In this document: positions 1 through 5,987 of the stretch, in pieces
Layout of the letters: each line of letters begins with the position of its first letter
How positions within the stretch are numbered: position 1 is the first letter of the stretch
DNA from: Pseudomonadota bacterium
GTDB taxonomy: Bacteria; Pseudomonadota; Alphaproteobacteria; Rhizobiales; Devosiaceae
DNA length: 14,729 bases
Direction: 5' to 3'
Assembly: GCA_023390785.1 (NCBI GenBank)
Contig: JAEWCE010000160.1
Span: 1 to 14,729 of the forward strand
Notes under the pieces: model-generated
What the model was told of the DNA's origin: nothing
Seen by the model: only the letters and a program-made list of their open reading frames with translations
The model's database searches: none
Program-made: the position numbers and the translations under genes

Positions 1-534
1 CACCGGCGCTTTCTGCAACTGTGCCGGACGCAAGGCCGGCATCGGCGCCACCTGCGTGGCGGGGGTCGCCGACGGCGTTTCGGCGGCCACTTCCTGCTGC
101 GGCTGCGCCTCCTGCGGGGCCGGCTCCGGCGTTGGCGCCGCCACCGGCTGCGGGGCCGGCGTTGGGGTCGGATCCGGCTCGGGTTCGGGCTTGGGCTGCG
201 GTGCTTCGACCGGTTTGGGCGCGGTGTTGACCACCGGCGCCGGCGTCGCCTTGGCCGTTTCCTCCGGCGTGGGCTGGTCCTGTTCGGTGTTGCCGGTCTT
301 CTGAGCCACCTCGGCCGGGGTCTCGGTCTTCACCACCGCCGGCGTCTCGGTTTCGACCACCTTGCTGTCGAGCGAGCCTTGGCGGATGTTGGTGATGTCG
401 GAAATCGGCACCAGGTCGACGGCAATCGATTCCACCACTTCAGGCTCAAGCGGCTTGGCCGATCCCAGCCCGACGATCGCAATGATCAGCAGGGCGGCAT
501 GGGCAAGGGCCGAAGTGGTGACACCGGCCTTCAT
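1..534 (-). CDS. tolA: TolA, cell envelope protein, N-terminal part (runs off left edge)
   Basis: An open frame of 178 codons runs from an ATG at 534 to the window edge without a stop, so the C-terminal domain is not visible. TolA bridges the inner-membrane TolQR motor and periplasmic TolB/Pal at the outer membrane. Residues about 7-25 form one hydrophobic helix containing S8-x3-H12, the SxxxH pattern that TolA and TonB use to engage their motor. From about residue 60 the chain is rich in Pro, Glu, Lys, Ala and Gln with many Lys-Pro/Glu-Pro steps, as expected of an extended periplasm-spanning region. AGGTGA at 543-548 lies 8 bases upstream of the ATG, inside the end of tolR; tolR stops 3 bases before this ATG. 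The identity rests on the anchor, the composition and the tolQR context, because the diagnostic C-terminal domain is missing. Confidence 0.85.
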   Translation of the reverse strand, partial: MKAGVTTSALAHAALLIIAIVGLGSAKPLEPEVVESIAVDLVPISDITNIRQGSLDSKVVETETPAVVKTETPAEVAQKTGNTEQDQPTPEETAKATPAPVVNTAPKPVEAPQPKPEPEPDPTPTPAPQPVAAPTPEPAPQEAQPQQEVAAETPSATPATQVAPMPALRPAQLQKAPV

Positions 535-537
535 GGC

Positions 538-987
538 CTATTTCACCTGGTCCTGAGCTGTGATCAGGCCGATCTTGGAGAAGCCGCCGGCGCTGAGCAC
601 GCCCATCACCTTCATCACCGCACCGTAATTGGCCGTCTGGTCGCCGCGCACATAGATGCGCTCCTCGGTGCCGTTCGCGGCCTGTGCGGTGATGTCGGCC
701 ACCAGCGTATCGAGCGAGGTCGCCTTGTCGCCGAGGTAGATGTCGCCGGCCGGCGTCACCGACACGGTGATCGGCTTGCTCTCGGTGTTGAGTTCCTTGG
801 CCTTGGTCTGCGGCAGGTCGATGGGCACGCCCACGGTGAGCAACGGCGCCGCCACCATGAACACGATGAGCAGCACCAGCATGACGTCGACCATCGGGGT
901 GACGTTGATGTCGGCGAGGGGGCGCTTGCCGCCGCGCCGCCGGCCGCGCCGGCCGCCTCCCCCGCCCTGTGCGACTGCCATCGCCAT
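538..987 (-). CDS. tolR: TolR, proton-channel subunit of the Tol-Pal motor
   Basis: 149 residues, about the family length (ExbD/TolR). TolR pairs with TolQ in the inner membrane and uses the proton gradient to drive TolA during outer-membrane constriction and maintenance. The N terminus is a Gly/Arg-rich cytoplasmic stretch (residues 8-22). It is followed by the classic NVTPMVDVMLVLLIVFM segment; the single membrane helix is about residues 32-54 and D34 matches the essential proton-carrying aspartate. Residues about 60-149 form the periplasmic domain. The start at 987 is 3 bases after the tolQ stop, so translation is probably coupled. A second ATG two codons later (981) is possible; neither has a strong ribosome binding site. 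It is clearly TolR rather than ExbD because of the neighbouring tolA and ybgC. Confidence 0.95.
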   Translation of the reverse strand: MAMAVAQGGGGGRRGRRRGGKRPLADINVTPMVDVMLVLLIVFMVAAPLLTVGVPIDLPQTKAKELNTESKPITVSVTPAGDIYLGDKATSLDTLVADITAQAANGTEERIYVRGDQTANYGAVMKVMGVLSAGGFSKIGLITAQDQVK

Positions 988-990
988 CGG

Positions 991-1830
991 TCAGCGGCCC
1001 CGCGCTTCGAGCTGGCGCGACAGGATGGTCGCGAATTCATCGGCGAAGGATTCGAGCCGGCCGATCAGCTTGTTGGAGTCGGCGCTGAGCTTGTTGTAGG
1101 CGATCGTCGCCGGGATGGCCGCGAGCAGCCCGAGCGCGGTCGCGAACAGCGCCTCGGCGATGCCGGGCGCCACCACCGCGAGGTTGGTCGACTTGCTGGC
1201 GGCAATCGAGGTGAATGAGTTCATGATGCCCCATACCGTGCCAAAAAGGCCGATGAAGGGCGAAGCCGACGCCACGGTTGCCAAAAACTGCAGCCGCTTC
1301 TCGAGCCCGTCGCTCTCACGCGCAATGGCCACATCGAGCACCTTGTCGAGGCGGGCCTGCATGCCGATGAAGCTCGCCGCATTCTGCTCGTGGCTGCGCT
1401 TCCATTCCTTCATGGCGGCGACGAAGATCGCGCCCAGTCCCATCGACGGCCGTTCCTGCATCTGCTGGTAGAGTTCCTCCAGCGACTGTCCGGACCAGAA
1501 CACCCGCTCGAACTGGTTCATCTGCCGGTTGGCGCGACCATACAGCATCGACTTATCGATGATGATCGCCCAGCACCAGATAGAGGCCGCAAGCAGCCCC
1601 AGCATGACGATCTTGACGATCCAGTCGGCGCTGAGAAACAGCCCCAGCAAGGAGAAATTCACCGGCGCCTCGGCCGGCACCGGCGTGACGGCCACGGCGC
1701 TCGACGCCAGGTCCTGCGCCAGCGACGGCGCCGACAGGCCGAGCGCGACCACGACGAACGCTGCCAGCACGGCGATACCCTGCCGCACCGCCCGGTATGG
1801 CCCGTCCGGATGAGTGTCCGTAGGTGTCAT
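991..1830 (-). CDS. tolQ: TolQ, motor subunit of Tol-Pal, with an N-terminal signal-peptide-like extension
   Basis: 279 residues from an ATG at 1828-1830. That start is chosen because AAGGGA (complement of 1837-1842) lies 6 bases upstream; a longer frame to 1896 adds 22 unlikely residues. TolQ forms the inner-membrane stator around TolR and harvests proton-motive force. Membrane helices lie at about 70-91, 186-207 and 219-245. The signature runs of the MotA/TolQ/ExbB family are present: the SASPFIGLFGTVWGIM stretch (about 188-203) and PGIAEALFATALGLLAAIPA (222-241). TolQ is usually about 230-240 residues. The extra about 55 N-terminal residues hold a hydrophobic core (about 19-35) and an A-x-A-like end (PSLA-Q at 36-39), which resembles a cleavable signal peptide. 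This fits TolQ topology, whose N terminus faces the periplasm. It is the first gene of tolQRA here, after a 206-bp gap that may hold a promoter. Confidence 0.94.
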   Translation of the reverse strand: MTPTDTHPDGPYRAVRQGIAVLAAFVVVALGLSAPSLAQDLASSAVAVTPVPAEAPVNFSLLGLFLSADWIVKIVMLGLLAASIWCWAIIIDKSMLYGRANRQMNQFERVFWSGQSLEELYQQMQERPSMGLGAIFVAAMKEWKRSHEQNAASFIGMQARLDKVLDVAIARESDGLEKRLQFLATVASASPFIGLFGTVWGIMNSFTSIAASKSTNLAVVAPGIAEALFATALGLLAAIPATIAYNKLSADSNKLIGRLESFADEFATILSRQLEARGR

Positions 1831-1924
1831 GAATGGTCCCTTCGTCTCGGTCCCCGCCGGACCGGCCCCCGCTGCACCGTGGGAGGAACACGGCACGACG
1901 ATACGGGGGGTCCGATGCGGTCAG

Positions 1925-1937
1925 AATTTGTCAAATT
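1925..1937. promoter_or_regulatory. Perfect 13-bp AT-rich palindrome upstream of tolQ
   Basis: AATTTG-T-CAAATT is a perfect inverted repeat in an AT-rich patch about 95 bases upstream of the tolQ start. Read on the minus strand it contains TTGACA (complement of 1929-1934), which would be an excellent -35 element, but no good -10 lies 16-18 bases downstream. It may be a regulator site or part of the tol promoter; function is inferred only from position and symmetry. Confidence 0.3.
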
Positions 1938-1997
1938 TAAGAGAAACCCCGGAAATCCGGCGCTTTGCGGGTCGTAGGCGCCGCTGCCTTACTTATG

Positions 1998-2014
1998 GTC
2001 AACCAATGGTTAAC
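1998..2014. promoter_or_regulatory. Near-perfect 17-bp palindrome resembling a CtrA box, upstream of tolQ
   Basis: GTCAACCA-A-TGGTTAAC is an inverted repeat with one mismatched pair. On the minus strand, towards tolQ, it reads TTAA-N7-TTGAC, one base off the CtrA consensus TTAA-N7-TTAAC. It also supplies a TTGACC that could act as a -35 with GCCTAC 17 bases further on, a poor -10. It could be a CtrA site or the operator of an unrelated dimeric regulator for the tol genes. Confidence 0.35.
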
Positions 2015-2030
2015 AATCCGAGTCTGCGGC

Positions 2031-2046
2031 CGGCCGCTAGCGGCCG
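2031..2046 (-). terminator. GC palindrome across the ybgC stop codon
   Basis: CGGCCG-CTAG-CGGCCG is a perfect 16-bp palindrome whose centre contains the TAG stop of ybgC (complement of 2037-2039). It can fold into a 6-bp all-GC stem in the RNA. There is no T-run after it on the minus strand, so it is not a canonical intrinsic terminator; it might pause polymerase or protect the 3' end. It lies at the boundary between the ruv/ybgC block and the tol block. Confidence 0.35.
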
Positions 2047-2429
2047 AACGCCGCAACCACGGCCTTGGGCAGCCGCGTCGCCTTGCCGTCCTTGACCGCC
2101 ACCACCACCACCCGCGCCCGGGCGATCAGCTCGTCGCCACGCTCGATCGACTGGTCGAGGGTCAGGCGAACGCCGCTGAGCTCGGCGACGGCCGTGTCGA
2201 CCACCAGCAAATCGTCGATGTGTGCGGCGCGGGGAAAGTCGATCTCCATCGAGCGCACCGCGAAGGCGAGGCCCTGCTGCGCCAGCTCGGAATGATGGAT
2301 GCCCTCGGCGCGCAGGAACTCTGTGCGCCCGCGCTCGAAGAAGTGCAGGTAGGCCGCGTGATAGACGGCGCCCGAGAAATCGGTGTCCTCGTAATAGACG
2401 CGAACCTCGATGCGGTGGGCCATGCTCAT
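2037..2429 (-). CDS. ybgC: YbgC-type acyl-CoA thioesterase (hotdog fold)
   Basis: 130 residues, the normal length for YbgC/4-hydroxybenzoyl-CoA thioesterase-like proteins, which hydrolyse acyl-CoA or acyl-ACP thioesters in the cytoplasm and are usually linked to tol-pal. The family signature lies at residues 12-40 (YYEDTDFSGAVYHAAYLHFF then ERGRTEFLR); D17 is the expected catalytic aspartate. The start at 2427-2429 is chosen because it forms an ATGA overlap with the stop of the rhomboid-like gene. A second ATG at 2423 would remove two residues, and neither start has a clear Shine-Dalgarno. Proximity to tolQ 206 bases downstream fits the usual ybgC-tol order, although a separate tol promoter is possible. 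Confidence 0.95.
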   Translation of the reverse strand: MSMAHRIEVRVYYEDTDFSGAVYHAAYLHFFERGRTEFLRAEGIHHSELAQQGLAFAVRSMEIDFPRAAHIDDLLVVDTAVAELSGVRLTLDQSIERGDELIARARVVVVAVKDGKATRLPKAVVAAFGR

Positions 2430-2968
2430 GCCGGCGAGTGTCGACGATGGAGCAGGACCCAGGCAAGTCCCATGATGAAGCCGGCCACCAGTGCGGCCCC
2501 GTGGATATCGGCATGCGTCACCAGCCACAGACCGAGGCCGCCCCAGATCACGGCGCCCAGCACCGGCGGCGGCCCGCCGCGCGGTGGCGTCACCGCCTGC
2601 CATACCGAGAACAGGCCGATCAGCCCGCAGATGGCGACCGAATTGCCGCCGCCCACCGGCTGCCAGAACAGGCCGGCCACTTCGCCGGCGAGGCCGGCAA
2701 CGACGTAAGCGACGACCCACCAGCGCCGGCCGAGGACCCGCTCGACCAGAGTTCCGTAGGCGAGCACGCCGATGCTGTTGACGACGATCTGCGTCCAGCC
2801 GTCGACCAGGACGAACCAGGTGGTGACGAACCGCCACCACTCGCCCGCCAGCATCTTCGGGTCGCGCTCCAGCGCCGTGCCGATCTCGGGCCAGCGCCAC
2901 ATCGCTGCGGTCACCGCCAGCGTTGCGACGAACACCGCAAGGGTCAGCCAGGGAATGCGCCCGCTCAC
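2426..2968 (-). CDS. Rhomboid-family intramembrane serine protease (putative)
   Basis: 180 residues starting at a GTG that overlaps the ruvB stop (GTGA) with GAGG-type sequence just upstream; it ends in an ATGA overlap with ybgC. The protein is strongly hydrophobic with about six membrane helices, a minimal rhomboid layout. Motif matches are: GEWWRFVTTWF (42-52) after TM1; N64 in VVNSIGVLAYG, the place of the oxyanion asparagine; GNS with S110 in a glycine-rich turn (106-110), the place of the catalytic serine; and H156 in DIHGAALVAGFIMG, the place of the catalytic histidine. The serine motif is GNSVAICG instead of the commoner GxSGAxxG, so activity is likely but not certain. Rhomboids cleave membrane proteins within the bilayer. 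A substrate cannot be named; location between ruvB and ybgC/tol suggests only co-transcription. Confidence 0.8.
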   Translation of the reverse strand: MSGRIPWLTLAVFVATLAVTAAMWRWPEIGTALERDPKMLAGEWWRFVTTWFVLVDGWTQIVVNSIGVLAYGTLVERVLGRRWWVVAYVVAGLAGEVAGLFWQPVGGGNSVAICGLIGLFSVWQAVTPPRGGPPPVLGAVIWGGLGLWLVTHADIHGAALVAGFIMGLAWVLLHRRHSPA

Positions 2969-4005
2969 TCCTCCTCGGGCTCCTCGAACAGGCTCGCCTG
3001 TACCCCGATGAAGCCCTGCGGCACGGTTTTGTTGAGGTGCTGGAACGCGAGCGCCGTCAGCATTCGACCACGCGGCGTGCGCTGGATGAAGCCCTGCTGG
3101 ATCAGGTAGGGCTCGACGATCTCCTCCAGCGCATCACGCGGCTCGCTCAGCGCCGCGGCGATGGTTTCGATGCCGACGGGGCCCCCACTGTAGAACTCCG
3201 CTATAACGGTGAGGTAGCGGCGGTCGAGCTGGTCGAGCCCGCGCGCGTCGACATCGAGCCTGAGCAGTGCCTTGTCGGCGATGTCGCGAGTGATTGCCTT
3301 GGCGCCGTCGACCAGAGCGAAATCGGTGACGCGGCGCAGCAGGCGGCCGGCGATGCGCGGCGTGCCACGCGAGCGCCGGGCGATCTCCATTGCACCGTCG
3401 GGCGACATGCCGACGCCGAGCAGCCGTGCGCCACGCTCGACGATCTGCACCAGTTCTTCGGGCGTGTAGAAATTGAGCCGCACCGGAATGCCGAAGCGGT
3501 CGCGCAACGGCGTGGTGAGCAGCCCGGCGCGCGTGGTGGCGCCCACCAGGGTGAACTTGGCGAGATCGATCCGCACCGACCGCGCCGCCGGCCCTTCGCC
3601 GATGATCAGGTCGAGCTGGTAATCCTCCATCGCCGGATAGAGGATTTCCTCGACCGCCGGATTGAGCCGGTGGATCTCGTCGATGAACAGGACGTCGCGG
3701 TCCTCGAGATTGGTGAGCAGCGCCGCGAGATCACCGGCCTTGGCGATCACCGGGCCCGAGGTCGCGCGGAAGCCGACGCCCAGCTCGCGCGCCACGATCT
3801 GCGCCAGCGTGGTTTTGCCGAGCCCGGGCGGGCCGACGAACAGCACATGGTCGAGCGCCGCCTTGCGCGCCTTCGCCGCGGCGATGAACACCTCGAGATT
3901 GGCCCGCGCCTGCGCCTGCCCGACGAACTCCGCGAACCCGGTGGGCCGGAGGGACACATCGAGCGGATCGTCACGGCCCGCAGCGGCCGAGGTGAGCGTG
4001 GTCAT
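2965..4005 (-). CDS. ruvB: RuvB, Holliday junction branch-migration ATPase
   Basis: 346 residues, full length for RuvB. RuvB hexamers pump DNA through the RuvA-bound Holliday junction during recombinational repair. Visible motifs are Walker A GPPGLGKT at 58-65, Walker B with DEIH at 109-112, sensor 1 GATTR at 155-159, the probable arginine finger R170 in LRDRFG, and sensor 2 arginine R217 in GTPRIA. The C-terminal winged-helix segment includes GFIQRTPRGR at 305-314. The ATG at 4003-4005 overlaps the stop of the preceding unknown gene (ATGA), and the stop overlaps the GTG of the rhomboid-like gene. In most relatives ruvB directly follows ruvA; here two additional genes lie between them, which may alter RuvA:RuvB stoichiometry unless coupling is preserved. 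Confidence 0.98.
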   Translation of the reverse strand: MTTLTSAAAGRDDPLDVSLRPTGFAEFVGQAQARANLEVFIAAAKARKAALDHVLFVGPPGLGKTTLAQIVARELGVGFRATSGPVIAKAGDLAALLTNLEDRDVLFIDEIHRLNPAVEEILYPAMEDYQLDLIIGEGPAARSVRIDLAKFTLVGATTRAGLLTTPLRDRFGIPVRLNFYTPEELVQIVERGARLLGVGMSPDGAMEIARRSRGTPRIAGRLLRRVTDFALVDGAKAITRDIADKALLRLDVDARGLDQLDRRYLTVIAEFYSGGPVGIETIAAALSEPRDALEEIVEPYLIQQGFIQRTPRGRMLTALAFQHLNKTVPQGFIGVQASLFEEPEEE

Positions 4006-4340
4006 GCCCTCATCATCCGCGCCGCGATTAGGCCAAGTGCGAACAGCAATTTGGCTTCCCGTTCGTGGTCGCTGAATCCGCCAAATCCATCAACTGGACC
4101 ATCGTACAAGTCCTCGCCGCCGGCGTCGGGATAACGTACCTGCATTCCACAATGCCGTGCCCGAACATGACCCGATGGAACGCTGCCCCTCAGGACTTCA
4201 TACTGCTCAGGAACCGATGGGGATGTAAGCGTCAACGTTAATCCCAGACGCGATGCTACTTCCAGCACTGGAGCCGGCATAGCTGGCGGCGCCACTTTTG
4301 GGAGATTCAGCTTCTCAATGTTCTCAAGGAACGAGGCCAT
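4002..4340 (-). CDS. Small protein of unknown function between ruvA and ruvB
   Basis: 112 residues from ATG 4340, chosen because AGGTGA (complement of 4346-4351) lies 5 bases upstream; a GTG at 4349 would add three residues. I do not recognise the family. The N-terminal quarter is hydrophilic then proline-rich (KVAPPAMPAPV). The middle is beta-prone (GLTLTLTSPSVPEQYEVLRGSV), followed by a Gly/Asp-rich loop and a C-terminal helix (SDHEREAKLLFALGLIAARMM). No signal peptide or clear membrane segment is seen. The stop overlaps the ruvB start (ATGA), so translation of ruvB is probably coupled to this gene. It is 35 bases downstream of the HEPN-like gene. GC is low for the window: 31 of 60 bases at 4201-4260, against 44 of 60 in a sampled ruvA line (5101-5160). 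It is probably an acquired gene and a possible partner of the HEPN-like protein; that pairing is inference. Confidence 0.7.
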   Translation of the reverse strand: MASFLENIEKLNLPKVAPPAMPAPVLEVASRLGLTLTLTSPSVPEQYEVLRGSVPSGHVRARHCGMQVRYPDAGGEDLYDGPVDGFGGFSDHEREAKLLFALGLIAARMMRA

Positions 4341-4375
4341 GACATTCACCTAGGCAATTCGGAAAACCGTCTAGA

Positions 4376-4882
4376 CTACGTGCGGACGGGCCTCAACTCC
4401 CAACGAGGTTGATCTTGCGACCATGACTGAACCCATTCAGGCTCAAAGGTACCCCACAGGTTCTCGTACACGCTCACCAGTTCAGGCTGCAGTCGCCGGA
4501 TCTCTCGGTAGCACTCGATGAAGGCCCGGCGTGGATTCTCGTAGTCTCCGAACAGCAGGTCCTTCTCAAACGGATAGCGCCAGTCTTCGAAGTAATGAGC
4601 TATGTCAGCTACGCACTCTGCAAGGTGGGGGAGGTTAGTGGCGCTGTCTTCAGGCAGCGCCCGATACAGGTTCATTAAGTCGTGGCCTCTTGCTGGAGTA
4701 CCAACGACGAGGACATGAATGAGCTTGAGTGCCAACTCCACCGAGAACGCGTAGCTTACAATCGTCGGCGCGGACACCGTGTGGAGTCCATAAGGCCGAA
4801 ATTTTAGCTCAAAAGAGCACCGCTCTCCCGCGAGGAAAAACGCCGTCGCCGTATCAAGTTGGCGCTGCAGGTCGACGCTCAA
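4376..4882 (-). CDS. HEPN-like domain protein inserted after ruvA
   Basis: 168 residues from a TTG at 4880-4882. The start is supported by GGGAG (complement of 4891-4895) 8 bases upstream and by a TTGA overlap with the ruvA stop. The sequence matches, by eye, a HEPN-like helical family: a helix with SVELALKLI (47-55), a conserved-looking GHDL (66-69) followed by LYRALP, and a later helix with HYFEDWRYPFE (96-106). Many HEPN proteins are RNases or binding partners in toxin-antitoxin, abortive-infection and stress systems. The usual catalytic R-x4-6-H near the last helix is not evident. The only such spacing, R29-x4-H34, is N-terminal and probably fortuitous, so this may be a non-catalytic member. 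GC is low (31 of 60 bases at 4801-4860). Family assignment is from memory of motif pattern. Confidence 0.7.
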   Translation of the reverse strand: MSVDLQRQLDTATAFFLAGERCSFELKFRPYGLHTVSAPTIVSYAFSVELALKLIHVLVVGTPARGHDLMNLYRALPEDSATNLPHLAECVADIAHYFEDWRYPFEKDLLFGDYENPRRAFIECYREIRRLQPELVSVYENLWGTFEPEWVQSWSQDQPRWELRPVRT

Positions 4883-5496
4883 GTACTTAGCTCCCTGAGC
4901 CCCAGCCGGATCAGTTTTTCCGTGGCGATGTCCTCACCCTCGCGGGCCACCACTTTGGCGAGGGCGGCGCTGGCCTGGGCGCTGGAATAGCCAAGGTTGC
5001 TGAGCGCCGACACCGCGTCGGCGACGTTGGAGCGCGCCACGCCCTCGCCCAGCGCCTGCTGCAGGCCGAGCGTGCCAGCATCGATGCCGATGCCGGTTGG
5101 CACCTTGCCCTTGAGCTCGGTGACCACGCGCGCCGCGAGCTTGGGGCCGACGCCGTTGGCCCGTCCGATCATGGCCTTGTCCTGCAGTGCGATGGCGCTT
5201 TGCAGCTCGCCAGTGCCGAGCGTCGACAGAATCGACAGCGCTACCCGCGCGCCCACCCCCTGCACCGTCATCAGCGTGGTGAACCACGCCTTCTCCTCCG
5301 GCGTCGCGAAGCCATAAAGGCGGATCATGTCCTCGCGCACGATCATCTCGACGTGCAGCACCGCCGCGTGCCCGACCGCGGGCAGCGCCTGCATGGTCCT
5401 GGAGGAGCAGAACGCCTCGTACACGACGCCGCCGACGTCGATATGCACGTAGTCGTCGCCGAACCCGTCGATGAGCCCTTTGAGCTTGCCGATCAT
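4879..5496 (-). CDS. ruvA: RuvA, Holliday junction-binding subunit
   Basis: 205 residues, full length. RuvA tetramers hold the four-way junction in square-planar form and recruit RuvB. The N-terminal OB-fold spans about 1-62 and carries E55 and D56, at the same positions as the acidic pin of E. coli RuvA. Two helix-hairpin-helix motifs follow: VQGVGARVAL (78-87) and NGVGPKLAAR (114-123). A linker rich in Gly and Ala leads to the C-terminal domain (about 156-205), which contacts RuvB. The ATG at 5494-5496 overlaps the ruvC stop (ATGA). The stop overlaps the TTG start of the HEPN-like gene, so ribosomes finishing ruvA can re-initiate there rather than on ruvB. Confidence 0.98.
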   Translation of the reverse strand: MIGKLKGLIDGFGDDYVHIDVGGVVYEAFCSSRTMQALPAVGHAAVLHVEMIVREDMIRLYGFATPEEKAWFTTLMTVQGVGARVALSILSTLGTGELQSAIALQDKAMIGRANGVGPKLAARVVTELKGKVPTGIGIDAGTLGLQQALGEGVARSNVADAVSALSNLGYSSAQASAALAKVVAREGEDIATEKLIRLGLRELST

Positions 5497-5987
5497 GCAC
5501 TGGCCCGCAGCGCCGCCATGCCGCGATGATGCGCGTGGCAGATGGCGATGGCGAGGGCATCGGCGGCGTCGGCGCCCTTGAAATCGGCGGCCGGCAGCAG
5601 CGTCTTCACCATCAACTGAACCTGCGTCTTTTCGGCGTGGCCGGTGCCGACCACGGATTTCTTCACCAGGTTGGCGGCGTATTCACCGACGCTCAGCCCC
5701 ATCGTCGCCGGCGTCATCAGCGCCACGCCGCGGGCCTGCCCGAGCTGCAGCGCCGAACGCGCGCCGGCATTGACGAAGGTCTCTTCCACCGCGGCCTCGT
5801 CGGGACGGTGCAACTCGATCAAACGCCGGAGGCCCTGATGCAACTCCGCCAGCCGCTCGGCCAGCGTCACCGTGACCAGCGGCGTGATGGTGCCGCAGGC
5901 CACGAACCGCAGGCGGTTGCCTTCGCTCTCGATGATGCCCCAGCCGCAGCGCCTGAGGCCCGGATCGATGCCGATGATTCGCACCAT
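5493..5987 (-). CDS. ruvC: RuvC, Holliday junction resolvase
   Basis: 164 residues from the ATG at 5985-5987, chosen because GGAGG (complement of 5998-6002) lies 10 bases upstream and the protein then starts directly at MVRIIGIDPGL. Longer frames to 5996 or 6077 add non-conserved residues. RuvC is a dimeric RNase-H-fold endonuclease that nicks Holliday junctions symmetrically. The four metal-binding acids are all visible: D8 in GIDPG, E68 in AVEE, and D140 and D143 in GADAADALAIAICH. The LQLGQARG segment (81-87) is typical. It ends in an ATGA overlap with ruvA and is the first gene of the run. In many alphaproteobacteria yebC directly precedes ruvC; here about 4.8 kb of accessory genes separate them. 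Confidence 0.97.
   Translation of the reverse strand: MVRIIGIDPGLRRCGWGIIESEGNRLRFVACGTITPLVTVTLAERLAELHQGLRRLIELHRPDEAAVEETFVNAGARSALQLGQARGVALMTPATMGLSVGEYAANLVKKSVVGTGHAEKTQVQLMVKTLLPAADFKGADAADALAIAICHAHHRGMAALRASA

Noticed and set aside
21..304. Plus-strand Gly/Ala/Pro-rich open frames at the left edge
   Set aside because: They are shadows of the proline-rich repeat region of tolA on the minus strand.
2923..4134. Long open frame (403 codons) on the plus strand opposite ruvB
   Set aside because: It is the antisense shadow of ruvB in GC-rich DNA; its protein is Arg/Asp/Glu/His-rich low-complexity with no family motif, whereas the minus frame encodes a complete RuvB.
4781..4798. R29-x4-H34 in the HEPN-like protein as its RNase active site
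   Set aside because: The pair lies in an N-terminal loop region rather than near the helix where HEPN nucleases carry the motif, so it is probably chance.
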